A DNA stretch of 28,657 bases from Smittium culicis (GCA_001970855.1 LSSN01000693.1:1-28657); one strand, 5' to 3'; shown: positions 11,533 to 21,860, counted from the first letter of the stretch. A program made the numbers and translations. The notes: generated from the letters alone by a model not told the origin.

Positions 11533-14278
11533 ATGGAGGACAAAGATTCAGAGCAGCAAATCTCTATTCCTACAGCGCTAGATTCGATTTTTTCGGAATG
11601 GAGGAAACTCGAAAAGCAACTGGAAAATTTCAAGAGAGAACAAGTCAAATCGATGGTAACGTAAAAGCAGCAACACTAATAGCTTTTTTCATCTACATAA
11701 TATTAATTCATGAATAAAAAGAAATACTTTTAATGATCTGAATATACCTGAATTAATTAAACTGATGGGGGGTTTTTTTATAGACAAAGATCTTGAACTT
11801 GCAAAAGAAGAATTCAGTTCTTGAACAACAAAACGATTTTTACAAAGCTAAAGTCGACATGTTAATGCATAAGATCGAAGAGCGTGGAGTCAAGTATTCC
11901 ATTTCAACAACCCTTCATGCTTTTTTAGCCTTTTGATTTAAGAAAATTAATTGTTTATTGCTTATTATTATTTTTGCTTCAGGAATATCAGTCAAGGGCT
12001 AGAAAAATTAAATGAGCACTCGAAAACAAAGAGCGGCGATGAAAAAACCAATCTTGACATTAACAGAGGTACGTTTACTTTACAATTAGTTAATTACTGT
12101 TTTTTTGTTTGATTTTAATTATTGCTTTATGTATAATACACAATTAACAAAAAAAAAAAATGATTCGGAAACTTTGCTAAATAATAAAAAAAAAATAATT
12201 GAATAGTTAGCACTGAGTTTGAGAATAAACTTATACTGAAAGAGCTTGTTAGCGGCGAGAGTAATAACTATATACGAAATCCGAGGTGGAAGCAGCTAGA
12301 CTGTTTGCATGGGTACAACGACAAGATATTATCAATAGACTATGCGATCAAGGAAGGGTCTAACTCTCCGATTCTGGTTACTGGCGGCGAGGACGGGCTG
12401 GTATCCGTGATCAAAAGCCAAGCCAATAAAGATAGTGGAAGCGGATGCTACTATGAGACGGAGTTTAATGTAAGGGGTCATATAGGGGGTATAACGTCGG
12501 TAAAAGTGGATCCGGTTTCGAATAGGATATATTCAGGCGGCATTGACAGCACGATATGCGTATACAACGCGATCTCGAACAGCGGAGAAAAGAAGAACTA
12601 TTACTTCGCGTCTGAGAAAATGTACGATTTCCATGTCGACGTTGTTTGGGATTTGGACATATACCCTTACTATAAGGATAGTAGTTCCTCTGCACTCGGA
12701 AACGACAACTTCTACACGTCGCTCCTCGCATCTGCCTCGGCGGACGGAACTTGTAAGGTGTTTGACATATCAGCAGAACAGCCAGCGCTCGTTGGCACGT
12801 ACACGAACCCAAAAGGTTTTTACTATAAATTTAATTTATTTAATCATCGCGTTATAATAATTTATTTTATTTTATTTTATTCTAATATTTATATATGTAA
12901 ATTTAAACAGATGAGCTAGGTGCTGCTTGTATCACGTTTGTGGGATCGAGTAATGGATCTAAAGTCGCAGTTTCGTTCAGTTCGAATATGGTCGACATAT
13001 ACGACTATATAAGAGAAAAAAGCGTTTGCAACGATTTGAAAAGTAAGTCTAGTATTTGCTTATATATTAATTAGAATACATAATTAAATAATTATAATTA
13101 ATTTTGTTTTTTTTGCGGGGGGGGGGGGGNNNNNNNNNNNNNNNNNNNNNNNNNNNNNNNNNNNNNNNNNNNNNNNNNNNNNNNNNNNNNNNNNNNNNNN
13201 NNNNNNNNNNNNNNNNNNNNNNNNNNNNNNNNNNNNNNNNNNNNNNNNNNNNNNNNNNNNNNNNNNNNNNNNNNNNNNNNNNNNNNNNNNNNNNNNNNNN
13301 NNNNNNNNNNNNNNNNNNNNNNNNNNNNNNNNNNNNNNNNNNNNNNNNNNNNNNNNNNNNNNNNNNNNNNNNNNNNNNNNNNNNNNNNNNNNNNNNNNNN
13401 NNNNNNNNNNNNNNNNNNNNNNNNNNNNNNNNNNNNNNNNNNNNNNNNNNNNNNNNNNNNNNNNNNNNNNNNNNNNNNNNNNNNNNNNNNNNNNNNNNNN
13501 NNNNNNNNNNNNNNNNNNNNNNNNNNNNNNNNNNNNNNNNNNNNNNNNNNNNNNNNNNNNNNNNNNNNNNNNNNNNNNNNNNNNNNNNNNNNNNNNNNNN
13601 NNNNNNNNNNNNNNNNNNNNNNNNNNNNNNNNNNNNNNNNNNNNNNNNNNNNNNNNNNNNNNNNNNNNNNNNNNNNNNNNNNNNNNNNNNNNNNNNNNNN
13701 NNNNNNNNNNNNNNNNNNNNTTTTTTTTGGGGGGGGGGGGGGGATTAATAGCGAATTCGGATAGCAAGATAAATAGGATGGTTTCGTATATATCCGAAAA
13801 TGAGCCAGCGATGGGAGGAAATCGGGAATTTTACTCGCGGCTGCTGTATACGGGCTCAGAAAACGGGGAGATAAACTGGTTTGATAGTAGGTGTCGTCTA
13901 TCGGTTGGGTATTTGGGGGCAGAGAGTTCTTTTTTAGTTGGCGGGATGGGGTTTGACAATGTGTGTTCGACGGCGGCAATAACGGCGCTTGATTTCGACG
14001 GTAAGATGCTTGCAGCAGGAGACGAGAATGGGCTCGTTTGGTGCTTTGATCCGCGGTTTATAAGCAGGTCAAAGTCGTCAATTTGCAGTACAAGGAATAG
14101 GGCTGGGGTATGCCCGTACGTTTCTAGCTTAAAGATTGTTCCCGGGATGTACCATTCGGCTACTTGCGAGAATGGTGGCATGAACGTAATAAGCAAGCAT
14201 AAATCGCTGGACAGCAATTTATCTACTAGTGTTGCAGTTGGGCTGAGCGATGGGCAACTTTCGCTATTCAAGCTTTGA
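11533..14278 (+). CDS. Striatin, WD40 scaffold of STRIPAK (Far8-like)
   Basis: Striatins are the scaffold of the STRIPAK phosphatase-kinase complex. Six exons are deduced: 11533-11655, 11784-11893, 11983-12068, 12207-12815, 12911-13042 and 13752-14278. They join in frame through GT-AG introns to give 528 residues. The N-terminus (residues about 11-78, IPTALDSIFSEWRKLEKQLE onward) matches the striatin caveolin-binding and coiled-coil region. From about residue 137 to the end lie WD40 repeats with striatin-specific stretches: RGHIGGITSV, YSGGIDSTI, SASADGT, NMVDIYDY and, after the gap-bearing intron, INRMVSY. The linker between coil and propeller is only about 50 residues, so the protein is close in size to yeast Far8 and far shorter than animal striatins. 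One donor (12816, GTTTTT) is weak, but its acceptor restores the frame exactly. The ATG of exon 1 is the first in the frame. The gene converges on phosphomannomutase, leaving 234 bases between them. Confidence 0.92.
13130..13720. other. Assembly gap of 591 Ns inside striatin intron 5
   Basis: The gap lies within an intron running from 13043 (donor GTAAGT) to 13751 (acceptor AATAG). Both contig ends carry the same kind of sequence: a T8 run, then 13 G on the left and 15 G on the right. Without the Ns the intron would be 118 bases, the same size as its neighbours (89 to 138). The reading frame continues exactly across it (AAA A joined to CG AAT), and the protein aligns with striatins with nothing missing. 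Confidence 0.95.
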
Positions 14279-14512
14279 ATCTATATTATTATTTGTTCGC
14301 TAAATATGTTTTTTTTTTTTTTTACCATACTAGATAAATTAATGGAATATATTAAAATGGATATAGTAGATAGATTTATTATTATACAAAGTAGAGTAAT
14401 TTAGTTTTGTATATTAACTTTTATTTATATTTTATGATGTGATGTGAAATGAAGTGAATTATTTTTTCTTTATGTAGTAGTGTGTGAGTTTTAAAGAAAA
14501 ATGGGGAGGGGG

Positions 14513-15274
14513 TTAGATACCGAATAGTTTGTTTAAGGTTTCTAAGGTGTTTTCGGGGTTCTTGACGGAGTGGCCGATGACACCCTCGCAGGTATAGATT
14601 TCGTAGTCGTTGCCGCCGGGCATAGTTTTGTCTCCGAAGAAGTGAACGGCGTCAAAGTCTTCATTTTTGAGGTGGTTTAATGCGAAAGTTTTGTCCCAAC
14701 CAACTGGAAATACGTCAAAAGAGATTTCGCCGCCAATAGAGTATTTGAGTCCGTAGTCGGGGAACTCTTTTTCAAGCTTGCTGACAAATTCGGCTCTGTA
14801 GCCGTGCTTGTTGTCGATTTCGAGGAAGGCTTTTCGCTCTTCTTGCGAGCAGTTTCTTCCGATAGGGCAGATGTTGACCATGCCGTTCCTGAACTCGACG
14901 AAAGTGCCGCGCTTGATTGGGATGTCGAGGTCGGCAATATAGTGGAGGACAAAATTGACGAATTTCTTGTACCTCTCTTCGCCCAAGAAGCCAATGAAGC
15001 TCTGCTTGGGGAGGGGCTCGCCGCAGCGGAAGGAGACTAGGCCGTTTTCAGAGAAGCAAAAGTCGAACTCGTCGAGAATGTTTTTGCCTAGCTGTTCGTG
15101 CTGCTTGCTGAGATCGCTGCCACCGAGGAAACCAATAGCGCAAATTTTTCTAAGGCGGGCAAGAGCGTCTTTCATTTCAGGGCCGATTTTACCGCGGGAT
15201 GGGGTCAAAGTGCCGTCAACGTCGAAGAGACAGATAGTTTTAGGTAGTTGTCTTGATTTCCAAGGAGCGCTCAT
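14513..15274 (-). CDS. SEC53: Phosphomannomutase
   Basis: This enzyme converts mannose-6-phosphate to mannose-1-phosphate in the cytosol. The product feeds GDP-mannose synthesis for N-glycans, O-mannose, GPI anchors and wall mannan. The single exon gives 253 residues, the normal length for the family. It has the HAD nucleophile motif FDVDGTLTP with Asp18 and Asp20, the loop GGSD (51-54), and the sugar-binding stretch RGTFVEFRNGM (122-132). Further on are IGRNCSQEER (138-147), GGEISFDVFPVGWDKT (181-196) and the metal-binding segment FFGDKTMPGGND (212-223). All the expected catalytic residues are present. The start ATG is in the usual place relative to eukaryotic homologues. Two perfect inverted repeats and a CCAAT-type site lie upstream. 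The gene converges on the striatin gene. Confidence 0.98.
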   Translation of the reverse strand: MSAPWKSRQLPKTICLFDVDGTLTPSRGKIGPEMKDALARLRKICAIGFLGGSDLSKQHEQLGKNILDEFDFCFSENGLVSFRCGEPLPKQSFIGFLGEERYKKFVNFVLHYIADLDIPIKRGTFVEFRNGMVNICPIGRNCSQEERKAFLEIDNKHGYRAEFVSKLEKEFPDYGLKYSIGGEISFDVFPVGWDKTFALNHLKNEDFDAVHFFGDKTMPGGNDYEIYTCEGVIGHSVKNPENTLETLNKLFGI

Positions 15275-15341
15275 TTTTTCTATATTAGTGCTTGGTTGCT
15301 AAGGAAATATTACAGGTATAGTATAAAGTGGTTGTTACGAA

Positions 15342-15372
15342 TTGACTATTGAAGAAAGTGTGTAATAGTCAA
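15342..15372. repeat. Inverted repeat upstream of PMM (9-bp arms)
   Basis: TTGACTATT at 15342-15350 is repeated in inverted form as AATAGTCAA at 15364-15372, with a 13-base loop. It lies 68 to 98 bases before the phosphomannomutase ATG on the minus strand. It could be a protein-binding dyad or a hairpin in the 5' leader. Chance is possible in AT-rich DNA. Confidence 0.5.
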
Positions 15373-15435
15373 CTAAAAAAATTAAAGCAAAACTTTGAAT
15401 TCTGAACTTTAGAGATCTTTTAGTTTATAATTTTG

Positions 15436-15471
15436 AGTTTAACAAGATTAAAATTAATTGTTTGTTAAACT
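15436..15471. repeat. Inverted repeat upstream of PMM (10-bp arms)
   Basis: AGTTTAACAA at 15436-15445 and TTGTTAAACT at 15462-15471 are perfect reverse complements with a 16-base AT-rich loop. This is a second dyad about 160 to 200 bases upstream of the phosphomannomutase start. Its function is unknown. Confidence 0.5.
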
Positions 15472-15681
15472 TAATAGATGGTATTTATACTTTTGTTTTC
15501 CGACTCCTAATCTTGTTGAATATTTGAGTTTTGTGTTTACGCTTAATTTTATTTAATTACATTTATTTTCCTGCGTCGGAATAAAGATTTGCAAGTTTTT
15601 TGACTGCAATTCGTTTGGCATTTTCTCCCTAATTCGGAACTTCCCGCACATTATTCGATTACTCTTCAATGTAAACGGCAC

Positions 15682-15692
15682 TGATTGGCCCA
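15682..15692 (-). promoter_or_regulatory. CCAAT-type motif TGGGCCAATCA
   Basis: On the minus strand this reads TGGGCCAATCA, about 410 bases upstream of the phosphomannomutase ATG. The same 11-mer occurs exactly at 24976-24986 and 28262-28272. The core CCAATCA fits the binding preference of the heteromeric HAP/NF-Y complex. Binding is inferred. Confidence 0.4.
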
Positions 15693-16388
15693 TAAACTGT
15701 TGACAAGAGTCCAGTCTAGCGAATTGTTTCAGCCACTACTATTCAGAGCGTCAGGTGATAGGCTTTATTTTGAGGGGAAATACACGATCTGAGCAATGAT
15801 AGGCTGATCATAGAGCTATAAAAAATGAAAACATTCCCCATAATTTATTTAAAAGGGAGATTATCTATGTGATGACAGTTTTTATGAGTTTTTAAATTTC
15901 GCGGCTATTCAGTCTTGATTTCTACTAAATGGGAGATTATTGTGAGGATATAAAATTTATCTTTTAAGAATTTCCTTTGCTTCAAAAATTATTTTTAGAT
16001 TTGATTAGGATAAATAATAGAATGATTTAAGTGGTACAACCAATAGCTTATCCTAATTAAAATAAGCAAATGGAGTTTCTAGCAAAAAAAGTTCCGCTTC
16101 CACCAAAAATATCCCAAATACTTGAAGCTATGTCAAAGTAGATTATCTGATTAAACCAGCAGGTTTATCTAAACTATACTGGCAAATAAAATCGCTATAA
16201 TAAAAAAGCTTGTCTTCTATTATTCTATTGGACCTCTGTTGTTGCTATAGCCAATAGCCCCCTCGAACTCGCTGTAAGAAAATGTATAGACCTTGGTTTT
16301 ATAGACACTTTTTTTTTCAATTTGACATCTTTTTTGGTGGCGAGAAATATGCGCTGCAAATCATGATATGAAATTCAGCTGCATTTCC

Positions 16389-16488
16389 TTAACCCTCCAA
16401 GTCCTGGAGTGCATAAAATATGCATTTGATAATTAAAATGCATACTTTATCATTTGGAAATTGAAAAAATCAGGACTTGGAGGGTTAA
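16389..16488. mobile_element. piggyBac-like MITE with TTAA target duplications
   Basis: A 92-bp element (16393-16484) has perfect 14-bp terminal inverted repeats, CCCTCCAAGTCCTG at the left and CAGGACTTGGAGGG at the right. It is flanked on both sides by TTAA (16389-16392 and 16485-16488). A TTAA target duplication plus termini beginning CCC is the hallmark of the piggyBac superfamily. The interior has no coding capacity. It contains a near-perfect internal dyad (ATAAAATATGCAT and ATGCATACTTTAT), so the transcript or single strand could fold. It is therefore best read as a non-autonomous MITE. No transposase is supported in the window, and only this one copy was found. Confidence 0.75.
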
Positions 16489-16846
16489 ACCAAAAACTCA
16501 AAAACATACAAACTGTACTCAATAAAATTCTTTAACTGTAAAAGCTAACATTGCAGCCGCTAAAATAATCAACTATAAAGCCTACGTCCATTCATTAAAG
16601 ACAGATTTATTTATATACCCATTTAATATGCTTGATTAATAGTTTTAATTATTTTTAAAAAGAGTCATAGCTCACATTTACTAATAGTTTTGTTAAAAAG
16701 AGTAAAATACTATATTGCGCCTTATAAGTAATTGCGGGCATAAAGTTATTGATATATAAATCCGAGAATAAATTCAAGAGCCTGGCTAAAACAGTCTCTC
16801 ATCCATAATAATCGTCCAAAAGTTGAATCCACATCTAATCCGCTAC

Positions 16847-17880
16847 TTAAATTCGCAGGCAGCCAGCAGAAGCAGCCAAAAGAGAAAGCGTAGTTACTAG
16901 CAAAATATTGGATCCCGATTTAGCTGACGCATTAGGGTTGTAGTTTTTAGGTACACCGTCGTTTGTGTTCTTGTAGTCGCTGCGGTACATAGAAAAAGAT
17001 AGCGCGAAATTGATGATTTTGCCCTCGTGCACTGCATTGCCCTGCTTGAACCCAATGTCGCCATCGTAGAAAAACATCCTGTACCCTGATATCGCACTCA
17101 ATGATATTCCTTGCGGTGTCTGCGTCTTCGTGTCCCACGTATACTTCGTCCCGGTAATGTTCACCGCTATGTTCCACTGGATCGGCAGGTTCGTGCCTGG
17201 CTGGTTGAACTGCCCCGTGTTCGGCATCTGCCCGATAATCATCAGCTTCTTCGGCGGACTACTCGTGTCGTTATTGTACTTCCACGTCAGCTTCACCTTA
17301 CTGTCGAGCTCAAACAGCGGGTTCGCAAGCGTGCTCGGCGGCGTGATCATCTGGATACGGCCCGGCTGCCCGTTCCCCTCCTCCATCTCGCCATCCTCCA
17401 TCTCCCCGCTCTCGCCATCCCCCATCTCGCCGCTATCGTCGCCACTCTTGCTCTTCTTATCGCCGCTCGATTCCTCGTCACTGCCTGCGGATTTCGCATC
17501 CGATTTCTCGCTGCTGCTAGCTCCATCCGTTGGTTTGACACTATCTGCCGATCCTGTTGTAGGTTGTGCCATTACTGACACTGACACTGACACTGACACT
17601 GATGCTGATGCTGATGCTGATGATCCCGCTGCTGTAACTGACGCATCCGTCTTACCCGCTGCAGTATTCACTACTTTAATGACATAAAAGTTTTAGTTGT
17701 CTTAATTCCTTATTAATTTACATCTTATTTCAATGAATAAAACAAAGAAATGCTTATCATTAGCTATTATTGTTGTTATGACTATTATTTTATAATTTCA
17801 TAATAATTTATTTTACCATCTGTCGTATCTGACTGGCATCTGGCTATAAAAACTAAAAAAAATAGCTTTCTAAAATTCAT
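16847..17880 (-). CDS. GPI-anchored secreted protein, DUF7137-like
   Basis: The main frame (17670-16847) has no in-frame ATG before an upstream stop. A short first exon at 17880-17817 supplies one: it starts MNFRKLFFLVFIARCQS, a clear signal peptide. A GT-AG intron (17816-17671) joins it in phase to give 295 residues. After the signal come a Ser-Ala/Ser-Val repeat (residues about 38-53) and a low-complexity acidic stretch rich in Gly, Glu, Met and Asp (about 91-120). A globular domain follows at about 124-252, starting GRIQMITPPSTLANPLFELD and including YTWDTKTQTP, FFYDGD and NFALSFSMY. This pattern resembles the fungal DUF7137 domain from memory. The hydrophobic C-terminus (residues about 276-295) suits a GPI signal. 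The protein is probably a cell-wall or membrane-surface protein of unknown function. The exon structure is well supported; the family name is less sure. Confidence 0.78.
17575..17622 (-). repeat. In-frame hexanucleotide microsatellite (SV/SA repeat)
   Basis: On the plus strand the unit CTGACA is repeated four times (17575-17598), followed by CTGATG four times (17599-17622). On the coding strand these give alternating Ser-Ala then Ser-Val dipeptides near the N-terminus of the GPI-anchored protein. Six-base units keep the frame when copy number changes, so length variation between strains would be tolerated. Confidence 0.9.
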
Positions 17881-20800
17881 TTTCTATCTTTTGAATCGTC
17901 TCGATCTATTAATCTTTGCTGATCTATTCTATTATAAAACAAGTCATATGGTGTTAATATTTAGATATCTAATTTAATTTATATATACACACACACCAAT
18001 ATACGTTTGAATACTAATATATATTTCATATATTTATCAATGTTCGTGATTTTGATAATAATTATTATTCATTCATCAAACATGATTTATCGTGCGTTTC
18101 TGAATTTTAACCCAAAAAACTTATTTATTAAAGTGTAAACTAACCTTTGATATTATTTTGACTCGAAAATAATTATCTATAAAGTAAAAGTCTGTTGGGA
18201 GGTTTTTTTTTTGGTGCGCTGTTAAAAGGTATAGTTGGAAGTAGACAAATATGGCTCTTCCAGATATTAGTTATCGAGAATATATATAGGTTATAGGAAA
18301 TTTCAGTAGAAAAAAAAGCTATTCGTTAGAGCCTGAATAATCAGTAATGGTTATAACAAACTACCTTGCTAAACCTTACTTTGATAAATCAAAAAAAAAA
18401 AATTAGGGACTATATTGATAAAACAAGTAAAAATAAGAATCGAAACTTTATATATAACTGATTATAAAGCTTATTTTTAAAGTTTTTTAATGGGGCATAA
18501 AATCAAGGTAGGTAAATAATATTATAATTAACGAAACGGAAGTAAGAGACAGATGGGAATGTTTATGAGAAATAGCTTTTCATATATTTTTTTTTAAAGT
18601 TAGGTTTGCAAGAACTACAACGTTATGCGATACAAATATGAAAGAAAAAAAAACCCATATAGTTTCTCCAAAGAAAAGAAAAAAATAACAAATCAACTTG
18701 CGTGATATATCCAGGTTCTGCATCATTATCAAACAGAATAAATGTATATAGTGCACAATAAAAAGCAGAGTAACAAGAGTATGTACAGAAGATAAAAGGC
18801 TGAAAAAGTACCTACGTTTATCCAATTAAAATATATGGCATAACAATTAAAACTTGATATCTAGAAAAGCTCTTCTTTATTTAACAAGGTAACATCGCTG
18901 CTATAAATTATGAATATAGTATACCTTTAATTAAGTAAAAGCATACACAATTGATCACTACAAAGGATGGTGATAATAAAGTTGTGGATGAGATGGAACT
19001 TTGGCGTAAAATATTATGAATTATAGTGGATATAAAACGTTTATTCGTTTTTAAAAATAATTCAGGTAGTATAACATTTATAAAGATGTAATTGTTCTTC
19101 AAGTCCAATACAAACAAGTCAATTGTTTAAAAAAAATTTTTTTTTTATAGCCACATCTATCTATAAGCTTTTTATTGTGTTTGCGTTTGATATCAAATTC
19201 CTACTTTTTTCCCTTTTTTTTTTTTTGAAATCAGTTATATTTATAGACATTCATTCATTCTTTCACTCGAACTATACTATAAATAAAAAAATTTTAAAAA
19301 ATTAAAAACGAGAATGTCTATTTATTCTGTGAATTGAATGTTATGTTCATAGTAACCCTCGATTTTTTATTTTCAATTTTTTATATGGCTTAAAAGACCA
19401 TTTGCGTAACAAAATAAAAAAAAAAGAATTTAATTTATTACTATAATAAATACATTCTCATCTCCAACCAGCTACTAATTTATATATACTTTCTCGAAAT
19501 TCTCGCAACATACTTTTATTACTAGATTGTACCAACAATAATGATTAGATTTGATTTGATGTGCGCGAGTATGCACTATTGCTTTATATATAATTACCAA
19601 AAAAAAAAAAAATTATAGTTGGGCGTATAAAACGTAATTCAGTTAAAAAGTAATATTGAAAAATTCTACTGTTTACAACTACTTTTACCGGTATAGGCGA
19701 CTTTATATCAACTCCCTAAACTAATAAATAAATGTTGATATTTTGAGATTAACTCTGTCGAAAAATGTTTATTTCTTTTGTCTCTTGGACTTTAGTTTAT
19801 TCGACCATTTATTATATTTCACCTATCAGCATGAAAAAATTAGAAACAGGGTGTATTAAGCTATAAATCGTAAAAAAAAAAAGCCTTGAGAAAGTTTTTT
19901 TTTCTTTTGGAAATGAGTAGTGATTGAATATCGTATACACAGCGAGTTTAATGAAAACTATAAAGCGGATTTTTTTGTTATAAGATTTTAAATTTGGCGC
20001 TGCTAAATATCTCGGGAAAATCCCTTTTCCATTATTTTAAATAAGAAATAGATATTTTAGAATTATAGTTAAATTGTGCGAATTCATCTACAAAAAATCA
20101 GAATGTGGGGGAATAGTTGAGAAAAAAATCTTTTATTAGTATTTGCAGTATTTAATTTCTGGTTGCTTAAGACCACTGCTGTTTATATTATCTGAATATA
20201 GAGGTTAAGCGTTGTAGGATATTAGAGACGTAATATTATTTCTGGAATATCACGAAATGATTTATATACAGGTAAAAAAAGATATTTTTTTATTTATCGT
20301 ATAACAAAAGGCAAAATCAAAAGATATTCTTATGCATTAAAGTTTTATGTTTCAATTTCCATCCATTCAATAAACGGAAATTCGGTATTAAATGCACTAA
20401 TTTTGATACAAGTATGTGGCTTCAAGTAAGCTGAAGCAAGCCAAATTATAAAAAAAAAAAAGTTTTTATGGAACTTTTTAAAAAGATATTTGGTAAAAGC
20501 TACGAATGCGAAAGTGAAAAGTTGGTTATGTAAAAGTTGGTTGTAAGCTGGAAAGGAAAATGATAAGGAAAGATTAAATTTAGCTAAAAGGAACTGAGTA
20601 TAAAATCGAGAAAAGTTTATGCTAACATTTAAAAGTAAAAAAAAAAAAACGTAGCCATTAATGCGAGTAATCTAGAAACTCTTTTCAAGCTTTAATTTAA
20701 TTTATTTTATTTATATGTATTTAATATTTATTAAAAACTGTAGCACTATAAAAAAATAACTCGAAAAAAATAGGTTTAAGGTTCTCATTACAGATATCAC

Positions 20801-20899
20801 TACTAAGCTACTAAAACAGAGACTGTATAATATTTTGTTTATTTATATAATATTCGTGAGACTTACGATTTAACAGCACGGATTTGCGAGTGGATTATT
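17881..20899. other. AT-rich spacer, no supported gene
   Basis: About 3 kb with no supportable coding gene. Open frames reach only 60 to 81 codons and look like random AT-rich translation. Homopolymer runs of A and T are common. CTGATCTATT-like sequence near 17920 resembles sequence near 28300 and 28502. The right end includes the promoter of the cytochrome b5 gene. Confidence 0.6.
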
Positions 20900-21860
20900 A
20901 TGGAGGATAAGCAGGTATTCAGCCTTTTAAATTATCTGGTTAAACCCATTTATACATATTTCTCTGCGGTAACTCATATCATTATTAAATATGTACCTTG
21001 AATACACAATTACTCGCAATTTTTTTTTAGTTATTGATTTTCACCCATGCAAAATCTCTATTCCTCATACAAATTTATTCTTTGGATTTACATTACTAGA
21101 ACTTATACTTTTTTTTTTAATATAGGGAGGGGAAAAGACATCCTCGAATTTATTGGGAGTCAACAGTATTCATTCACAAAAATTTAATCTACGCTTTATA
21201 TGTCTAATCTCAACTCTTTACTTGAATTTATTTTAAACTTTTTCGCATAAATATATTTCCGAGCTTTGATTCTAATCGTATTTATCTTGTTAGAGCCCGT
21301 ATTGTTAACCACGCAAGCAGGCCCTTCAAAAAGAGATTTTAGATTTGCGCGTTTAAAGCCCGGATTTTCGCCACTTGACTGGGCGCGTCTCAAATCTTCA
21401 GGCAAAGATCTGCGCGTAAGTCATTTATATAGTTCTCTCCATTTACATTTTTTTGCCAAAAAAATTTTAAAAAATAAGAAATTTTTATACCTTTGACTCG
21501 CTTATATATAATTTATAAAGTTGACTGTTCTGATAAAGACATATTACACACTTACTTATTATCTATTGTATCTATTGTATCTTTTTCTTCTTTTTTTTTG
21601 ACCGTTGGATAAAGGGCGTTACCGAATTGAGCAGCTATACTCTTGAGCAGGTCGCTCAACACAATACTCGCAAAGACTGCTGGATGGTCCTGTTCGGCAA
21701 GGTGTACAACGTTACGGACTACCTTCCTTTCCATCCAGGCGGGAAGGGCGAGCTCATGCGTGGTGCCGGTAAGGACGGCACCAAACTCTTTCTCGAATAC
21801 CACAGCTGGGTCAACCCTGAACTTATGCTCGACAAATGCCTCGTCGGATTTCTTAGATAA
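20900..21860 (+). CDS. Cytochrome b5-domain protein, IRC21/Ncb5or-like
   Basis: Four exons are deduced: 20900-20914, 21126-21165, 21294-21415 and 21615-21860, giving 140 residues in one continuous frame. The first exon encodes only five residues. The motif LKPGFSPLDWARLKSSGKDL (39-58) is typical of the region before the b5 fold in animal Ncb5or (CYB5R4) and fungal Irc21. The heme-binding b5 domain spans about 65-139. It contains DCWMVLFGKVYNVTDYLPFH, the first heme ligand His99 in HPGG, and the second ligand His122 in YHSWVN. No reductase domain or membrane anchor follows, so this is a small soluble electron carrier, as in yeast Irc21. Its partner is unknown. The first two exons are short and less certain than the last two, but the splice phases fit exactly. 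The next gene on the same strand is the complex I 51-kDa subunit. Confidence 0.9.

Larger units (their letters stand above)
15275..16846. other. Spacer between PMM and GPI-protein genes
   Basis: No coding gene is supported. This spacer holds the phosphomannomutase promoter, two inverted repeats, a CCAAT-type motif, weak relatives of the dispersed repeat near 15927 and 16084, and a small inverted-repeat element flanked by TTAA at 16389-16488. The 9-mer TGATAGGCT occurs twice near 15760-15806. Confidence 0.6.

Noticed and set aside
13084..13979. Long frames on both strands made mostly of X residues
   Set aside because: They exist only because the N gap contains no stop codons. The real content is a striatin intron and exon.
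17111..17687. Plus-strand frames of 155 and 185 codons opposite the GPI protein gene
   Set aside because: They are shadows of GC-rich minus-strand coding sequence, with low-complexity Ser-Pro-Ile or Arg-rich content, and lack any family motif.
18580..19305. Frames of 60 to 81 codons rich in Phe, Leu and Ile that mimic membrane proteins
   Set aside because: Poly-T tracts translate to hydrophobic runs. No conserved residues or supporting context were found.
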